In this document: positions 27,570 to 35,869 of the stretch, one piece after another
Position numbering within the stretch: the stretch's first letter is position 1
Layout of the letters: every line of letters starts with the position of its first letter
DNA from: Nocardia abscessus NBRC 100374
GTDB taxonomy: Bacteria > Actinomycetota > Actinomycetes > Mycobacteriales > Mycobacteriaceae
Length of the DNA stretch: 64,000 bases
Direction: 5' to 3'
Assembly (NCBI RefSeq): GCF_000308455.1
Contig: NZ_BAFP01000104.1
Location: 1-64,000, forward strand
Made by a program: the position numbers and the translations under genes
Notes under the pieces: generated by a model
What the model was told of the DNA's origin: nothing
The model's input: only the letters and a program-made list of their open reading frames with translations
Database searches by the model: none

Positions 27570-28760
27570 ATGACACAGGTGCAGGAACTCGTTGCGCAGC
27601 CGCCGGTTTCGGCGATTCGCGGCTGGCTCGGCGTCGCCGCCGTGACCGCGGGCACGTTCACGGTGGTCACCTCCGAGATGCTGCCGGTCGGCCTGCTCAC
27701 TCCGATCGGCGCGGCGCTGCGGGTGAGCGAAGGCAGCGCCGGTCTCGCGTTGACGGTGACGGGCCTGGTGGCCGCGGTGTCGGCGCCCTTGCTCACCGCG
27801 GCGCTGGGCCGGATCGAGCGCAGGGTGGTGCTGTGCGGATTGATGGCAGTGCTCGCACTGGGCAACCTCGGCACCGCATGGGCGCCCACCTTCGGGGTGC
27901 TGATGGGGGCGCGGGTGCTGGTCGGCGTAGGCATGGGCGGTGTGTGGGCGCTCGCCGCGAGCCTGGCGGCGCGTCTGGTGCCCGCACGGTCGGTGACCGC
28001 CGCCACGTCGCTGGTCTTCTCCGGCGTCGCGGTCGCCTCGGTGCTCGGCATCCCCGCGGGAACCGTGCTGGGCGCGGTCGCCGGGTGGCGGATCGTGTTC
28101 GCCGCCGCCGCGGGTCTGGCGCTGCTGGTCCTCACGGCGATGGCGGCCGCGCTGCCGCGCCTGCCCGCGACGGAGGGCGCGGCACTGGGCGGCGTGCTGC
28201 GGCTGACGCGGCAGCCGGGCTTGCGCGTCGCTCTGCTCGTGGTCGCGTTCCTGGTCACCGGCCACTTCGCCGCCTACACCTACGTGCGGCCGGTGCTCGA
28301 GGAGGTGACCGGCGTCGGCGCGGAGACGATCGGCACCCTGCTGCTGGTGTACGGGATCGCCGGTGTCGCGGGCAATTTCGGCGCGGGCGCGGCGGCGTCT
28401 CGGACACCGCGGAAGACCCTGATCGCGATCGGCTCGATCCTCGCCGCCGCCGCGATCGCCTTGCCCGTGCTGGGCGCCTCGCCGCCGCAGGCCCTCGTGC
28501 TGATGGTCGTGTGGGGCCTGGCTTACGGCGGGGTCTCGGTGAGCACGCAGAACTGGGTCTTCGCCGCGTCGCCCGGGGCGAAGAAAGGCGCGTCCGCCCT
28601 GTTCGCCGGGGTTTTCAATGCCGCCATCGCACTCGGATCGCTGACCGGCGGGCTGGCGGCGGACAGGGTGGGCCTGGCCGCCGCCCTGTGGCTCGGCGGC
28701 GCGCTGGCTGTCGTCGCCGTGCTCGTGGCCGCGGTCGGGACAGTCGGCCGTCATCGGTGA
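27570..28760 (+). CDS. MFS exporter (arabinose-efflux/chloramphenicol-resistance type)
   Basis: A 396-residue MFS protein with about 12 transmembrane helices. The first includes AVTAGTFTVVTSEMLPVGLL, a signature of the DHA1-type YdhP/AraJ/Cmx group. It should export small molecules by proton antiport across the inner membrane. The start at 27570 (MTQVQELVAQ) is chosen because the in-frame ATGs at 27498 and 27519 overlap the LysR box and add a non-conserved stretch. Substrate unknown. Confidence 0.85.
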   Translation: MTQVQELVAQPPVSAIRGWLGVAAVTAGTFTVVTSEMLPVGLLTPIGAALRVSEGSAGLALTVTGLVAAVSAPLLTAALGRIERRVVLCGLMAVLALGNLGTAWAPTFGVLMGARVLVGVGMGGVWALAASLAARLVPARSVTAATSLVFSGVAVASVLGIPAGTVLGAVAGWRIVFAAAAGLALLVLTAMAAALPRLPATEGAALGGVLRLTRQPGLRVALLVVAFLVTGHFAAYTYVRPVLEEVTGVGAETIGTLLLVYGIAGVAGNFGAGAAASRTPRKTLIAIGSILAAAAIALPVLGASPPQALVLMVVWGLAYGGVSVSTQNWVFAASPGAKKGASALFAGVFNAAIALGSLTGGLAADRVGLAAALWLGGALAVVAVLVAAVGTVGRHR

Positions 28761-28813
28761 GCGACGGCGAAAAGCGTTCGCGGCAACCTTTTTCGGCACA
28801 TACCATCGCGTTC

Positions 28814-29620
28814 ATGTCTCTGCGCGCGATACCGGCTTCGATGGACCCGGCGGTGGTCGGGTCGATCGATCGTGAGCTGGATCGGGTCGAGCGGGAGCAC
28901 CGGGTGTCGATCCGGCTCGCGATCGAAAGCGGGAGCCGCGCTTGGGGCTTCCCGTCTCCCGACTCGGACTACGACTGCCGGTTCGTGTACGTCGCGGCGC
29001 TGGAGACCTACCTGTCCCCGTGGCGCACCCGGGACGTGGTGGAGACGCCGCTCGCGGGCTTGCTCGACGTGAACGGCTGGGATCTGGCCAAGGCACTGCG
29101 ACTGCTGGTGCAGGGCAACGCCGTGCTCATCGAGTGGCTGATGTCGCCGATCGTCTATCGCGGCGATCCGGCTTTCCGGGACCGGCTGCGCACGGTCGCC
29201 GACGAGGTCGCCGACCGCGACAGGGTCGCTCGGCACTATTTGCACTTGGGCGCCAAGCAGTGGGCCTTGTTCGAGCGCACTGGGTCGCTGAAGAAGGTGT
29301 TCTACGCGTTGCGTCCGGCGATGGCGCTGCGGTGGCTGCGCGAGCATCCCGCGGCGGCGGTGGCGCCGATGCATCTGCCGACGCTGCTTCGGCAGTGCGA
29401 TCTGCCCGACGGATTGCCGGACGCGGTGCGCGAGCTGACCGACCTGAAGTCACGGACCCGTGAAATGGGCAGCGGGTCGGTGCCCGCGCCGATCACCACG
29501 TTCATCACCGCCGAATTCGCCTGTGCCGCCGAGGCGTTCCGGAAGTCCGGCCGCCGCGATCTCACGCGCGCCCGCGCGATCACCGCCGAGTTCTTCCGCT
29601 CCGAGGCGCTGGCGGGCTGA
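28814..29620 (+). CDS. RlaP-type (YcgL/COG3541) nucleotidyltransferase
   Basis: A 268-residue protein with the polymerase-beta-like core: AIESGSRAWGFPSPDSDYD near residue 37, where the GS and the two Asp residues form the metal/nucleotide site, and FVYV after it. The family (PF10127) includes RlaP from RNA-repair operons and uncharacterised stand-alone members. It starts 53 bp after the MFS gene. No RNA ligase or Hen1-like partner is present nearby, so an RNA-repair role is only a family-level guess. Confidence 0.82.
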   Translation: MSLRAIPASMDPAVVGSIDRELDRVEREHRVSIRLAIESGSRAWGFPSPDSDYDCRFVYVAALETYLSPWRTRDVVETPLAGLLDVNGWDLAKALRLLVQGNAVLIEWLMSPIVYRGDPAFRDRLRTVADEVADRDRVARHYLHLGAKQWALFERTGSLKKVFYALRPAMALRWLREHPAAAVAPMHLPTLLRQCDLPDGLPDAVRELTDLKSRTREMGSGSVPAPITTFITAEFACAAEAFRKSGRRDLTRARAITAEFFRSEALAG

Positions 29621-29623
29621 CCC

Positions 29624-30160
29624 CTACGACCCGGGAACCGCCGCGGCCGTTCGCTCGTCCGCATCGGCGGAGTCGGCGACCGCGTCGGCGTAGGCCTGTG
29701 CGAGCTGTTGGGTGGCGGACGGGCGGTCCGGGTTCGGGCGCGGGATGCCCAGGTGACTCTCGCGTAGTTCGTCCATGAACTCCGCCCACAGTCGCGGACC
29801 GCCCGCCTCGAGCAGTTCGGCCCGCACCCGCAGACGCTTGGTGGTCGGGCGATGCCGCAGACCCCACGCGCCGAGCTGTGCCATGACCGGCACCAGCTGG
29901 ATCGCGGGTTCGGTGAGCCGGTATTCCGCCTTCTGCCCTGGTCTGGTGTCCTCCCGGCTGAGCAGCCCCGCCGCCACCAGGCGCTTGAGCCGATCGGACA
30001 GGATGTTGGAGGCGATGCCCTCCTCCGAGCCGGCCAGCAGCTCGCGGAAGTGGCGCCGGTCGCCGAACATCACGTCGCGCAGCACGAGCAGCGTCCACCG
30101 ATCGCCGATCACCTCGATCGTCGCGTTGATCGGGCACCCGGAACGTCCGTCCTCGCGCAT
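29624..30160 (-). CDS. HxlR-family transcriptional regulator
   Basis: A 178-residue winged helix-turn-helix regulator with the HxlR signature CPINATIEVIGDRWTLLVLR, FRELLAGSEEGIASNILSDR and GLLSREDTRPGQKAEYRLT. The conserved Cys near residue 9 may sense redox or electrophiles in some family members. It converges with the RlaP-type gene. A palindrome, TTGTA-TAT-TGCAA, lies about 30 bp upstream and is probably an autoregulatory site. Confidence 0.9.
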   Translation of the reverse strand: MREDGRSGCPINATIEVIGDRWTLLVLRDVMFGDRRHFRELLAGSEEGIASNILSDRLKRLVAAGLLSREDTRPGQKAEYRLTEPAIQLVPVMAQLGAWGLRHRPTTKRLRVRAELLEAGGPRLWAEFMDELRESHLGIPRPNPDRPSATQQLAQAYADAVADSADADERTAAAVPGS

Positions 30161-30189
30161 CCGGCACTCCTACCCTCGACACCTACTGC

Positions 30190-30202
30190 TTGCAATATAC
30201 AA
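30190..30202. promoter_or_regulatory. Possible HxlR operator
   Basis: Near-palindrome TTGTA-TAT-TGCAA (minus-strand reading) in the short AT-rich patch upstream of the HxlR gene. Confidence 0.4.
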
Positions 30203-30273
30203 CCAGCCGCTCAGGCGGCGCCTCGGTGGTCACTCCCCCTATGTGACCTTCACCGTAAACGCTCTGAACAGGG

Positions 30274-30308
30274 GAAAGGCCCCGCACCATCCCGGTGCGG
30301 GGCCTTTC
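30274..30308 (-). terminator. Rho-independent terminator of cspA
   Basis: A perfect 15-bp stem GAAAGGCCCCGCACC/GGTGCGGGGCCTTTC, 17 bp after the cold-shock gene stop. Confidence 0.85.
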
Positions 30309-30324
30309 GGAAGCTAAGTCGCGA

Positions 30325-30528
30325 TCAGAGAACGCGGACGTCCTGGGCCTGCGGACCCTTCTGTCCCTGGCCGATCTCGAACTCCACGCGCTGCCCCTCA
30401 TCGAGGGACCGGAAACCCGAGCCGCTCACAGCCGAGTAATGCACGAAGACGTCGGGCCCCCCGCCGTCCTGTGCGATAAAGCCGAAGCCCTTCTCGCTGT
30501 TGAACCACTTCACAATGCCTTGAGCCAT
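30325..30528 (-). CDS. cspA: Cold-shock protein
   Basis: A 67-residue single cold-shock domain starting MAQGIVKWFNSEKGFGFIAQ, with the RNP1 (KGFGFI) and RNP2 (DVFVHY) motifs that bind single-stranded RNA/DNA. The length and the C-terminal GPQAQDVRVL match actinobacterial CspA/CspB RNA chaperones. The ATG at 30528 is used, not the in-frame start 54 bp upstream, because the protein family starts MAQG. It is monocistronic, with its own terminator and a long non-coding upstream region. Confidence 0.96.
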   Translation of the reverse strand: MAQGIVKWFNSEKGFGFIAQDGGGPDVFVHYSAVSGSGFRSLDEGQRVEFEIGQGQKGPQAQDVRVL

Positions 30529-31016
30529 TTCATACTTTCTGTAGACGAGCCAGGTAGGTGTTATGAGATGCCCTGGCCTCATAGATCAACGATGCCATGA
30601 TCCGACGAATTCCTCACGTTCCGCACCACCAACTGTGAGCTAACGCTCACGACGAGGCTCGGCTCCGTCGTGCGCGAGTGCACGCTCGGTTCACTCGCGA
30701 CGCTCGCTCAGGGCGGGCTGGGTCTGTCACCTCCCACAATCGGTACGGTCCCGATCCGTGCGACGTCGGGGCCCATCGGGCGGATACCCGCACGCCGCCC
30801 GAAATAACGCTCGCCGCCCTCCCCTGATGAGCACGCTGCGATCGCAGGGGCCACCGCGCCCGGCATCATGGACTCCTTCTTCGACGCGGCTCGGCAGCGA
30901 TACTTAATTGCTACCAGTTTCCTTGTTCCCCAACTAGTTTCAGTGTACCGCACGCAGAATCCGATACTTCAGCGTACGGCCGGGGGTCGCCGTGCGCACC
31001 GTTCGTTAAGTTCTGT
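30529..31016. other. Long non-coding region upstream of cspA
   Basis: 488 bp without a credible gene. Visible structure includes a perfect palindrome GTGAGC-TAAC-GCTCAC at 30635-30650, a second short hairpin CACGACG/CGTCGTG (30648-30672), and an AT-rich patch with AACTAGTT near 30935. It may contain the cspA promoter and cold-responsive 5' leader, or remnants of a lost regulator locus. Confidence 0.4.
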
Positions 31017-32858
31017 TCAGGGGCGGAGATAGCGCACCTGACGCGGTTTCGTCTCGTCGTAGGCGGCGCGGCCCGCCAGATGCTCCGGCACACCGACCTC
31101 CCACCACGCGCCCGCCTCCGTCCACACCGCCGGCTGTGTCCGCACGACCAGAACGGCCGGGCGGCGCTCGGCCTTCGCCGCCGCCCGGGCCCGCGCGTAG
31201 GCGTCCCGAAACGCCTCCAGGTCGGAGGCCGTGAACACAGAGCACCCCAAGGCGGCGGCATGGGCGGCGAAATCGACCCGAGGTGGACGTTCGTGCCCGG
31301 TACGGCAATCGGCGTAGAAGTTGTTGAACGGCTCGCCGCCTTGCCCCTCCTGCAGCCGGGCGATCACGGCGTATCCGTCGTTGTCGCAGACCACCGCGAC
31401 GAAGGGATGCCCGGCGAACGCCGCCGAGAACAATTCCGAGTTCAGCATCAGATACGAACCGTCCCCGAGCAGTGTGGTCACCACACCGTCGGTGTGCGCC
31501 ATGGCCGCACCCCACGCGCCCGCGAGCTCGTAGCCCATGCAGGAGAAGCCGTACTCCACGTCCATGGTCGGTGCGCCGCCGGTCGCCCGCCAGCCGCCGA
31601 CGAGTTCTCCGGGCAGGCCGCCGGAGGCCGTCATCACGTAGTCGCTCGGGCCGCTCAGGTCGTTCACAGCGCCCACCACCTGGGCATAGCTCGGCCTGCC
31701 CGGGGTCGGTGCGCGCAGTTCATCGATATGCGTGTCCCAGGTGCCGCGCAGTTCGGCCGCTCGCGCCGTCCACTCCGGATCGACGCGCCACTGCCCCAGC
31801 TGCCCGGCAAGCTCGGACATGGTGGCGTCGGCGTCACCGATCACCGCGAGGGCGCCGTGCTTGACCGCGTCGAACCGGGCCACGTTGATCGTGACCAGCC
31901 GGACGTCCGGCGCGAAGACCGTCCAGGACGCGGTGGTGAAGTCCTGCAACCGGGTCCCGACCGCGAGGACGAGATCGGCTTCGGCCGCCATCGCGTTCGC
32001 CGACGCCGAGCCGGTGATGCCCAGCGGTCCCGCGTAGAGCCGATGGTCGTGCGGCACGAGGGTGCGGCCCGCGGTGGTCTCCACTACCGGAAGGCCGTAC
32101 CGCTCGGCGAATTCCAGCACGGTGGGCCCAGCGCCCGAATAGCGGACGCCGCCGCCGAGAATCAGCAGCGGGCGTCGCGCTGCGCGTAGTGCGGCGACGG
32201 CGTCGGCGAGCGCCCGCCGATCGGGGCGCGGCCGCGGTAGACGGTGCACCACCGGCTGGAAGAGCGCGTCGGGGAAGTCGTAGCTCTCGGCCTGGACGTC
32301 CTGCGGGAGCGCCAGGACGACCGGACCGGCATCGGCCGGATCCGTCAGCACCCCGACCGCCTGGGGCAGGGTGGCGATCAGCTGCTCCGGGCGGGTGATG
32401 CGGTCGAAATACCGGCTCACCGCCCGGAACGCGTCGTTCACCGTGACGGTCGGGTCGCCGAAGTGCTCGACCTGCTGCAGGACCGGGTCCGGCGCGCGTC
32501 CGGTGAAGGTGTCGCCCGGAAGCAGCAGCAGCGGAAGGCGGTCGGCGTGCGCGACGCCAGCCGCCGTCACCATGTTCAGCGCGCCGGGACCGATCGACGA
32601 CGTGGCGACACCGACCTGGCGCCGGTGGGCAGCCTTGGCATAACCGACCGCGGCCAGCGCCATCCCCTCTTCGGTGTGCCCGCGCCAGACCGGCAGCTCG
32701 TCGCGCCGCTCGTGCAGCGCGGTGCCGAGGCCGAGCACGTTGCCGTGGCCGAAGATCGCGAAGACGGCGGGGAACAACGGCACCTCGCGGCCGTCGAGCG
32801 TCTCGGAGCGCTGGGCGATCAGCCAGGCCACCAGCGCCTGCGCCGTGGTCGATCTCAT
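31017..32858 (-). CDS. iolD: 3D-(3,5/4)-trihydroxycyclohexane-1,2-dione acylhydrolase
   Basis: A 613-residue thiamine-diphosphate enzyme of inositol degradation that opens the cyclohexanedione ring to 5-deoxy-glucuronate. The cofactor-activating Glu lies in HTEEGMALAAVGYAK near residue 58. The ThDP/Mg site is LLGDGSYLMLNSELF near 480, and the family motif SSIGPGALNMVTAAGVAHAD is near 88. The ATG at 32858 overlaps the iolB stop by 4 bp (ATGA), giving translational coupling. It is the last gene of the inositol operon. Confidence 0.93.
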   Translation of the reverse strand: MRSTTAQALVAWLIAQRSETLDGREVPLFPAVFAIFGHGNVLGLGTALHERRDELPVWRGHTEEGMALAAVGYAKAAHRRQVGVATSSIGPGALNMVTAAGVAHADRLPLLLLPGDTFTGRAPDPVLQQVEHFGDPTVTVNDAFRAVSRYFDRITRPEQLIATLPQAVGVLTDPADAGPVVLALPQDVQAESYDFPDALFQPVVHRLPRPRPDRRALADAVAALRAARRPLLILGGGVRYSGAGPTVLEFAERYGLPVVETTAGRTLVPHDHRLYAGPLGITGSASANAMAAEADLVLAVGTRLQDFTTASWTVFAPDVRLVTINVARFDAVKHGALAVIGDADATMSELAGQLGQWRVDPEWTARAAELRGTWDTHIDELRAPTPGRPSYAQVVGAVNDLSGPSDYVMTASGGLPGELVGGWRATGGAPTMDVEYGFSCMGYELAGAWGAAMAHTDGVVTTLLGDGSYLMLNSELFSAAFAGHPFVAVVCDNDGYAVIARLQEGQGGEPFNNFYADCRTGHERPPRVDFAAHAAALGCSVFTASDLEAFRDAYARARAAAKAERRPAVLVVRTQPAVWTEAGAWWEVGVPEHLAGRAAYDETKPRQVRYLRP

Positions 32859-33745
32859 CCGACCCGTCCTTCGTGGGAGGTGACCGGGCAGCGGGGATCG
32901 AGCGGCTCGGCGTCCCAGCGCCCCCGCACCCAGCTGTGGGCAGGGTCGTCGCAGAACGCCATCGACCGCTCGGGGCCCGGACCGGCCAGCACATTGAGGT
33001 AATACATGGGATAGCCGGGGGCCGCGATGCACGGCCCGTGATAGCCGTGCGGGATCAGGAAGACGTCACCGTCACGCACCGCGACGTTCTCATCGATCGT
33101 GCCATCGGCCGTGTAGGTGCGGTGCATGCCGAATCCCTCGCGCGACGGCGTGATCCCGTCGCGTCCGGCGATGCGGAAGTAGTAGATCTCCTCGTTGACG
33201 ACTTCGCATTCGCTCGCCTGGTCGTGCTTGTGCGGCGGGTAGGACGACCAGTTGCCGTCCGGGGTGATCAGCTCGCAGGCATTGAGCTTGTCCGCGTGCT
33301 CCCACACACCGGGTATCCCGAAGTTCGTGACCTGGCGCGTCGCGCTGCCCGCGCCGCGAACTTCGACCGGAACCTGCTCGGCGGGGCCGTATCTCGGCTC
33401 GAGCCGGCTCCCGCAGCGGGCCATCGGCAACGCCACCTCCAGGTCGCCGCCCTCGGCAACCAACTCCACCTCGGCGTCGCGCGGGACGTAGGCGAAGTCC
33501 GTCACGCGGGTGAAGACCGATTCGCGACCGGCCAGTGTGAAGCTCGCGCCGTCGACGCGCACCGTGCACGCTCCGGCCAGCGGGAGGACGAAAGCCTCGC
33601 ACTCGCCCGTCCGCACGACGCGCGAGGCACCCGCACCGATCCGCAGCACGCGCAGCCCGGCGTAGGTCCATCCGGCGTCCTCGGGCATGAGGTGAATCGG
33701 ATCGCCGTCACGGCGAAGCGTCCCGTCCGGCCGATGCAGTGTCAT
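32855..33745 (-). CDS. iolB: 5-deoxy-glucuronate isomerase
   Basis: A 296-residue bicupin enzyme converting 5-deoxy-glucuronate to 2-deoxy-5-keto-gluconate. Metal-binding cupin residues are visible in SSYPPHKHDQASECEVVNEE near residue 170 (His-x-His and Glu) and HGYHGPCIAAPGYPMYYLNV near 238. The length is normal. Both ends overlap neighbouring genes by 4 bp (the Cgl0159-type gene upstream, iolD downstream), a fully coupled arrangement. Confidence 0.94.
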   Translation of the reverse strand: MTLHRPDGTLRRDGDPIHLMPEDAGWTYAGLRVLRIGAGASRVVRTGECEAFVLPLAGACTVRVDGASFTLAGRESVFTRVTDFAYVPRDAEVELVAEGGDLEVALPMARCGSRLEPRYGPAEQVPVEVRGAGSATRQVTNFGIPGVWEHADKLNACELITPDGNWSSYPPHKHDQASECEVVNEEIYYFRIAGRDGITPSREGFGMHRTYTADGTIDENVAVRDGDVFLIPHGYHGPCIAAPGYPMYYLNVLAGPGPERSMAFCDDPAHSWVRGRWDAEPLDPRCPVTSHEGRVG

Positions 33746-34686
33746 CGCACCTCCTCGGTACGCAATCGGTGGATATCGGCCGCGATCCGGTCGCGTCGGG
33801 TTTCCCGCAGCAGGCGAGCGGCGGTGTCCACCGCTCGGGCGACGTCGCCGTCCGGCGGGTACAGCAGAGTGCGTCCGACGACGAGACCGCGCACCACGTC
33901 GTGGCCGAGCGCCCCGCCCCACAGCGCGCGATCCACCGCCGAGTCACCGGAAGGCGCGCCGCCCAGCACGAGCACCGGCAAGGTGGTCGCGTCCAGTACC
34001 GAGATATCCGGCGGCGCGGGAATCTTCAGCCAGGTGTAGGCCGAGGTGACGCCGAGGCCGGAGGCCACCGTGATCGCCCGTGACAGCGACAGCGCGTCCT
34101 TGCTCATCACCAGCGCACCGTTGTCGTCCCGGTGATACGACAAGGGTTCGACCATCGCCATCAGCTCGTGCGCCGCCAGTTCCGAGACCGCCTGCGCACA
34201 GGCTTGCAGCGTCGGCACGGTGCCCGCGTCGGAATCGACCAGGCGCAGCAGCATCTTGCCGCCGTCGAGCCGGAACCGCGCCAGCGCTTCGGCGTCGTAT
34301 CCGGTGAATCGGTCGTCGATCTCCCATTCCGCGCCGGCCAGTCCGCCGCGGTTCATCGATCCGATCACGACCTTGTCGTCCAGCGCGTCCAGCAGCAGCA
34401 GTTCCTCGACCACGTCCGGCGAGCCGAGCACGCCGTCGACGTCCGGGTTGGCCAACGCGATCAGCAACCGTTCCAGCAGCGTGCGCCGATCCGCCATGGC
34501 CGTGCGGTCCGCGCCGACGCCGAGCGCGCCGCGGGCGGGATGGTCCGCGGCGACCAGGAACAAGGTCTGCTTGCCCGCCAGCAGGTCGGCGCGGCGCACC
34601 CGTTTCGCGTAGGCCCGTTCGATCGCGGCGGGGTCCGTGGCGCGCACGTGCAGTAATTCGCGCCAGCGTTCGTCGGTCACATGCAC
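33742..34686 (-). CDS. Cgl0159-family (beta/alpha)8 protein, deoxyribose-phosphate-aldolase-like
   Basis: A 314-residue protein of the Cgl0159/aldolase-type TIM-barrel family found in actinobacterial inositol clusters. Motifs include FLVAADHPARGALGVG near residue 44, KVVIGSMNRGGLAG and PVLVLGGAPSGD, consistent with a phosphate-binding TIM barrel. The likely role is to split 2-deoxy-5-keto-6-phospho-gluconate, the product of IolC, since no IolJ is present (inference). The GTG at 34686 has AAGGAG 5 bp upstream; a second GTG at 34680 is possible. It overlaps iolB by 4 bp. Confidence 0.82.
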   Translation of the reverse strand: MHVTDERWRELLHVRATDPAAIERAYAKRVRRADLLAGKQTLFLVAADHPARGALGVGADRTAMADRRTLLERLLIALANPDVDGVLGSPDVVEELLLLDALDDKVVIGSMNRGGLAGAEWEIDDRFTGYDAEALARFRLDGGKMLLRLVDSDAGTVPTLQACAQAVSELAAHELMAMVEPLSYHRDDNGALVMSKDALSLSRAITVASGLGVTSAYTWLKIPAPPDISVLDATTLPVLVLGGAPSGDSAVDRALWGGALGHDVVRGLVVGRTLLYPPDGDVARAVDTAARLLRETRRDRIAADIHRLRTEEVR

Positions 34687-34687
34687 G

Positions 34688-34734
34688 GCAGCTCCTTCAT
34701 TCCGCGCTCGCCATTCAGCAGCTCCTTCGTTCCG
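34688..34734 (-). repeat. Duplicated ribosome-site segment upstream of the Cgl0159-type gene
   Basis: The 17-bp segment GCAGCTCCTTC(A/G)TTCCG occurs at 34688-34704 and again at 34718-34734, 30 bp apart. On the minus strand each contains an AAGGAGCTGC ribosome site, but only the downstream one is correctly spaced for the gene at 34686. Confidence 0.65.
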
Positions 34735-34770
34735 CTCGGTCCCGCCGCTCTACAGCTGGTCCATTCCGTG

Positions 34771-34933
34771 CGGCTCAACCACACAGCGCCTCCTCGGCTC
34801 CCGCCCCGGCTCGGCCACACGGCGGCTCCTCGACTTCCGCCCCGGCTCACCCACACGGCAGTTCCTCGGCTCCCGCCCCGGCTCACCCACACGGCGGCTC
34901 CTCGGCTCCCGCCCCGGCTCACCCACACAGCAG
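34771..34933 (-). repeat. 36-bp tandem repeats derived from the 3' end of iolC
   Basis: Four 36-bp units (34790-34825, 34826-34861, 34862-34897, 34898-34933) differ at a few positions, and a partial fifth unit lies at 34771-34789. Each contains a GGCTCACCCACAC block. On the minus strand this reads GTGTGGGTGAGCC and includes the iolC stop. The array begins in the last codons of iolC and fills most of the gap to the next gene. Confidence 0.85.
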
Positions 34934-35869
34934 TTCCTCGATCTCCCCGGCCGTTGGCATCGCGTCGGCGCAGGCGAGACGCGAGGCAACCAGCGCGCCC
35001 GCCGCGTTGGCGTAGGTGGCGATGCGCCGGGGGGCCCAGTCCGAGAGCAGGCCGTGGATCAGCGCGCCGCCGAATCCGTCGCCCGCACCGAGCCCGCACA
35101 CCACTTCCACGCGGCACGGCGGCACCGTCCAGCGTTCCTCGGTGGTGGCCACCAGCACACCGTCGCCACCCTGCTTGATCACCGCGAGCCGCACCCCACG
35201 GGCGAGCAGCCGATCGGCCGCCGCGTCGGGGTCGGCGGTGCCCACCGCCACCTCGGCCTCGGTACGGTTGCCGACCACCACGTTCACGTGGTCGACCATC
35301 CACCCGATCTCGGCGCGCGCGGTTTCCATGTCGGGCCAGAACATCGGCCGGTAGTCCAGGTCGAGCACCGTGTGGCCGCCGCGGGCGCGGCGCAGCAGGA
35401 TCTCGCGCTGCGTGCTGCGGCCTGGTTCGTCGCTGACACCGGTGCCGGTGACCCACAGCAGTGGCACGGAATCCACCACTTCCCACGGCACTTCGTCCGT
35501 GGTGAGGGTGAGATCCGGCGCGATCGGCGCCCGATAGAACAGCAGCGGCGGATCGGACGGCGGTGCGAGTTCGCAGAAGACGACGGGCGTCTGCAACTCC
35601 GGCGCGGTCGTGACGTAACGGGACGACACACCGAAGTCTTCCAGCGCCGTGCGCACGAAGTCGCCGAAGCCGTCGGGACCCACCTTGGTCAGCACCGCCG
35701 AGCGACGGCCGAGCCGGGCGGCGGCCACGGCGACATTGGTCGCGGTGCCGCCCAGGAACTTGGCGAAACTGCGCACCTGCGCCAGGGCGACGCCGCTCTG
35801 TTCGGGATACAGGTCCACCCCGACGCGGCCGACGGTCAACGCCTCCAGCTCGTTTCCCGGCGTTTTCAC
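34919..35869 (-). CDS. iolC: 5-dehydro-2-deoxygluconokinase
   Basis: A 316-residue PfkB-family kinase that phosphorylates 2-deoxy-5-keto-gluconate. The N-terminal GGTATNVAVAAARLGRRSAV is near residue 40, and the C-terminal catalytic/anion-hole motif GLGAGDGFGGALIHGLL is near 262. It starts with GTG at 35869, overlapping the ATPase stop by 4 bp (GTGA). The C-terminus ends GEIEELLCG, and the codons for the last residues with the stop are the seed of the tandem repeats that follow. Confidence 0.93.
   Translation of the reverse strand: MKTPGNELEALTVGRVGVDLYPEQSGVALAQVRSFAKFLGGTATNVAVAAARLGRRSAVLTKVGPDGFGDFVRTALEDFGVSSRYVTTAPELQTPVVFCELAPPSDPPLLFYRAPIAPDLTLTTDEVPWEVVDSVPLLWVTGTGVSDEPGRSTQREILLRRARGGHTVLDLDYRPMFWPDMETARAEIGWMVDHVNVVVGNRTEAEVAVGTADPDAAADRLLARGVRLAVIKQGGDGVLVATTEERWTVPPCRVEVVCGLGAGDGFGGALIHGLLSDWAPRRIATYANAAGALVASRLACADAMPTAGEIEELLCG

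Noticed and set aside
30708..30953. 81-codon minus-strand frame upstream of cspA
   Set aside because: No ribosome site; composition resembles non-coding shadow.
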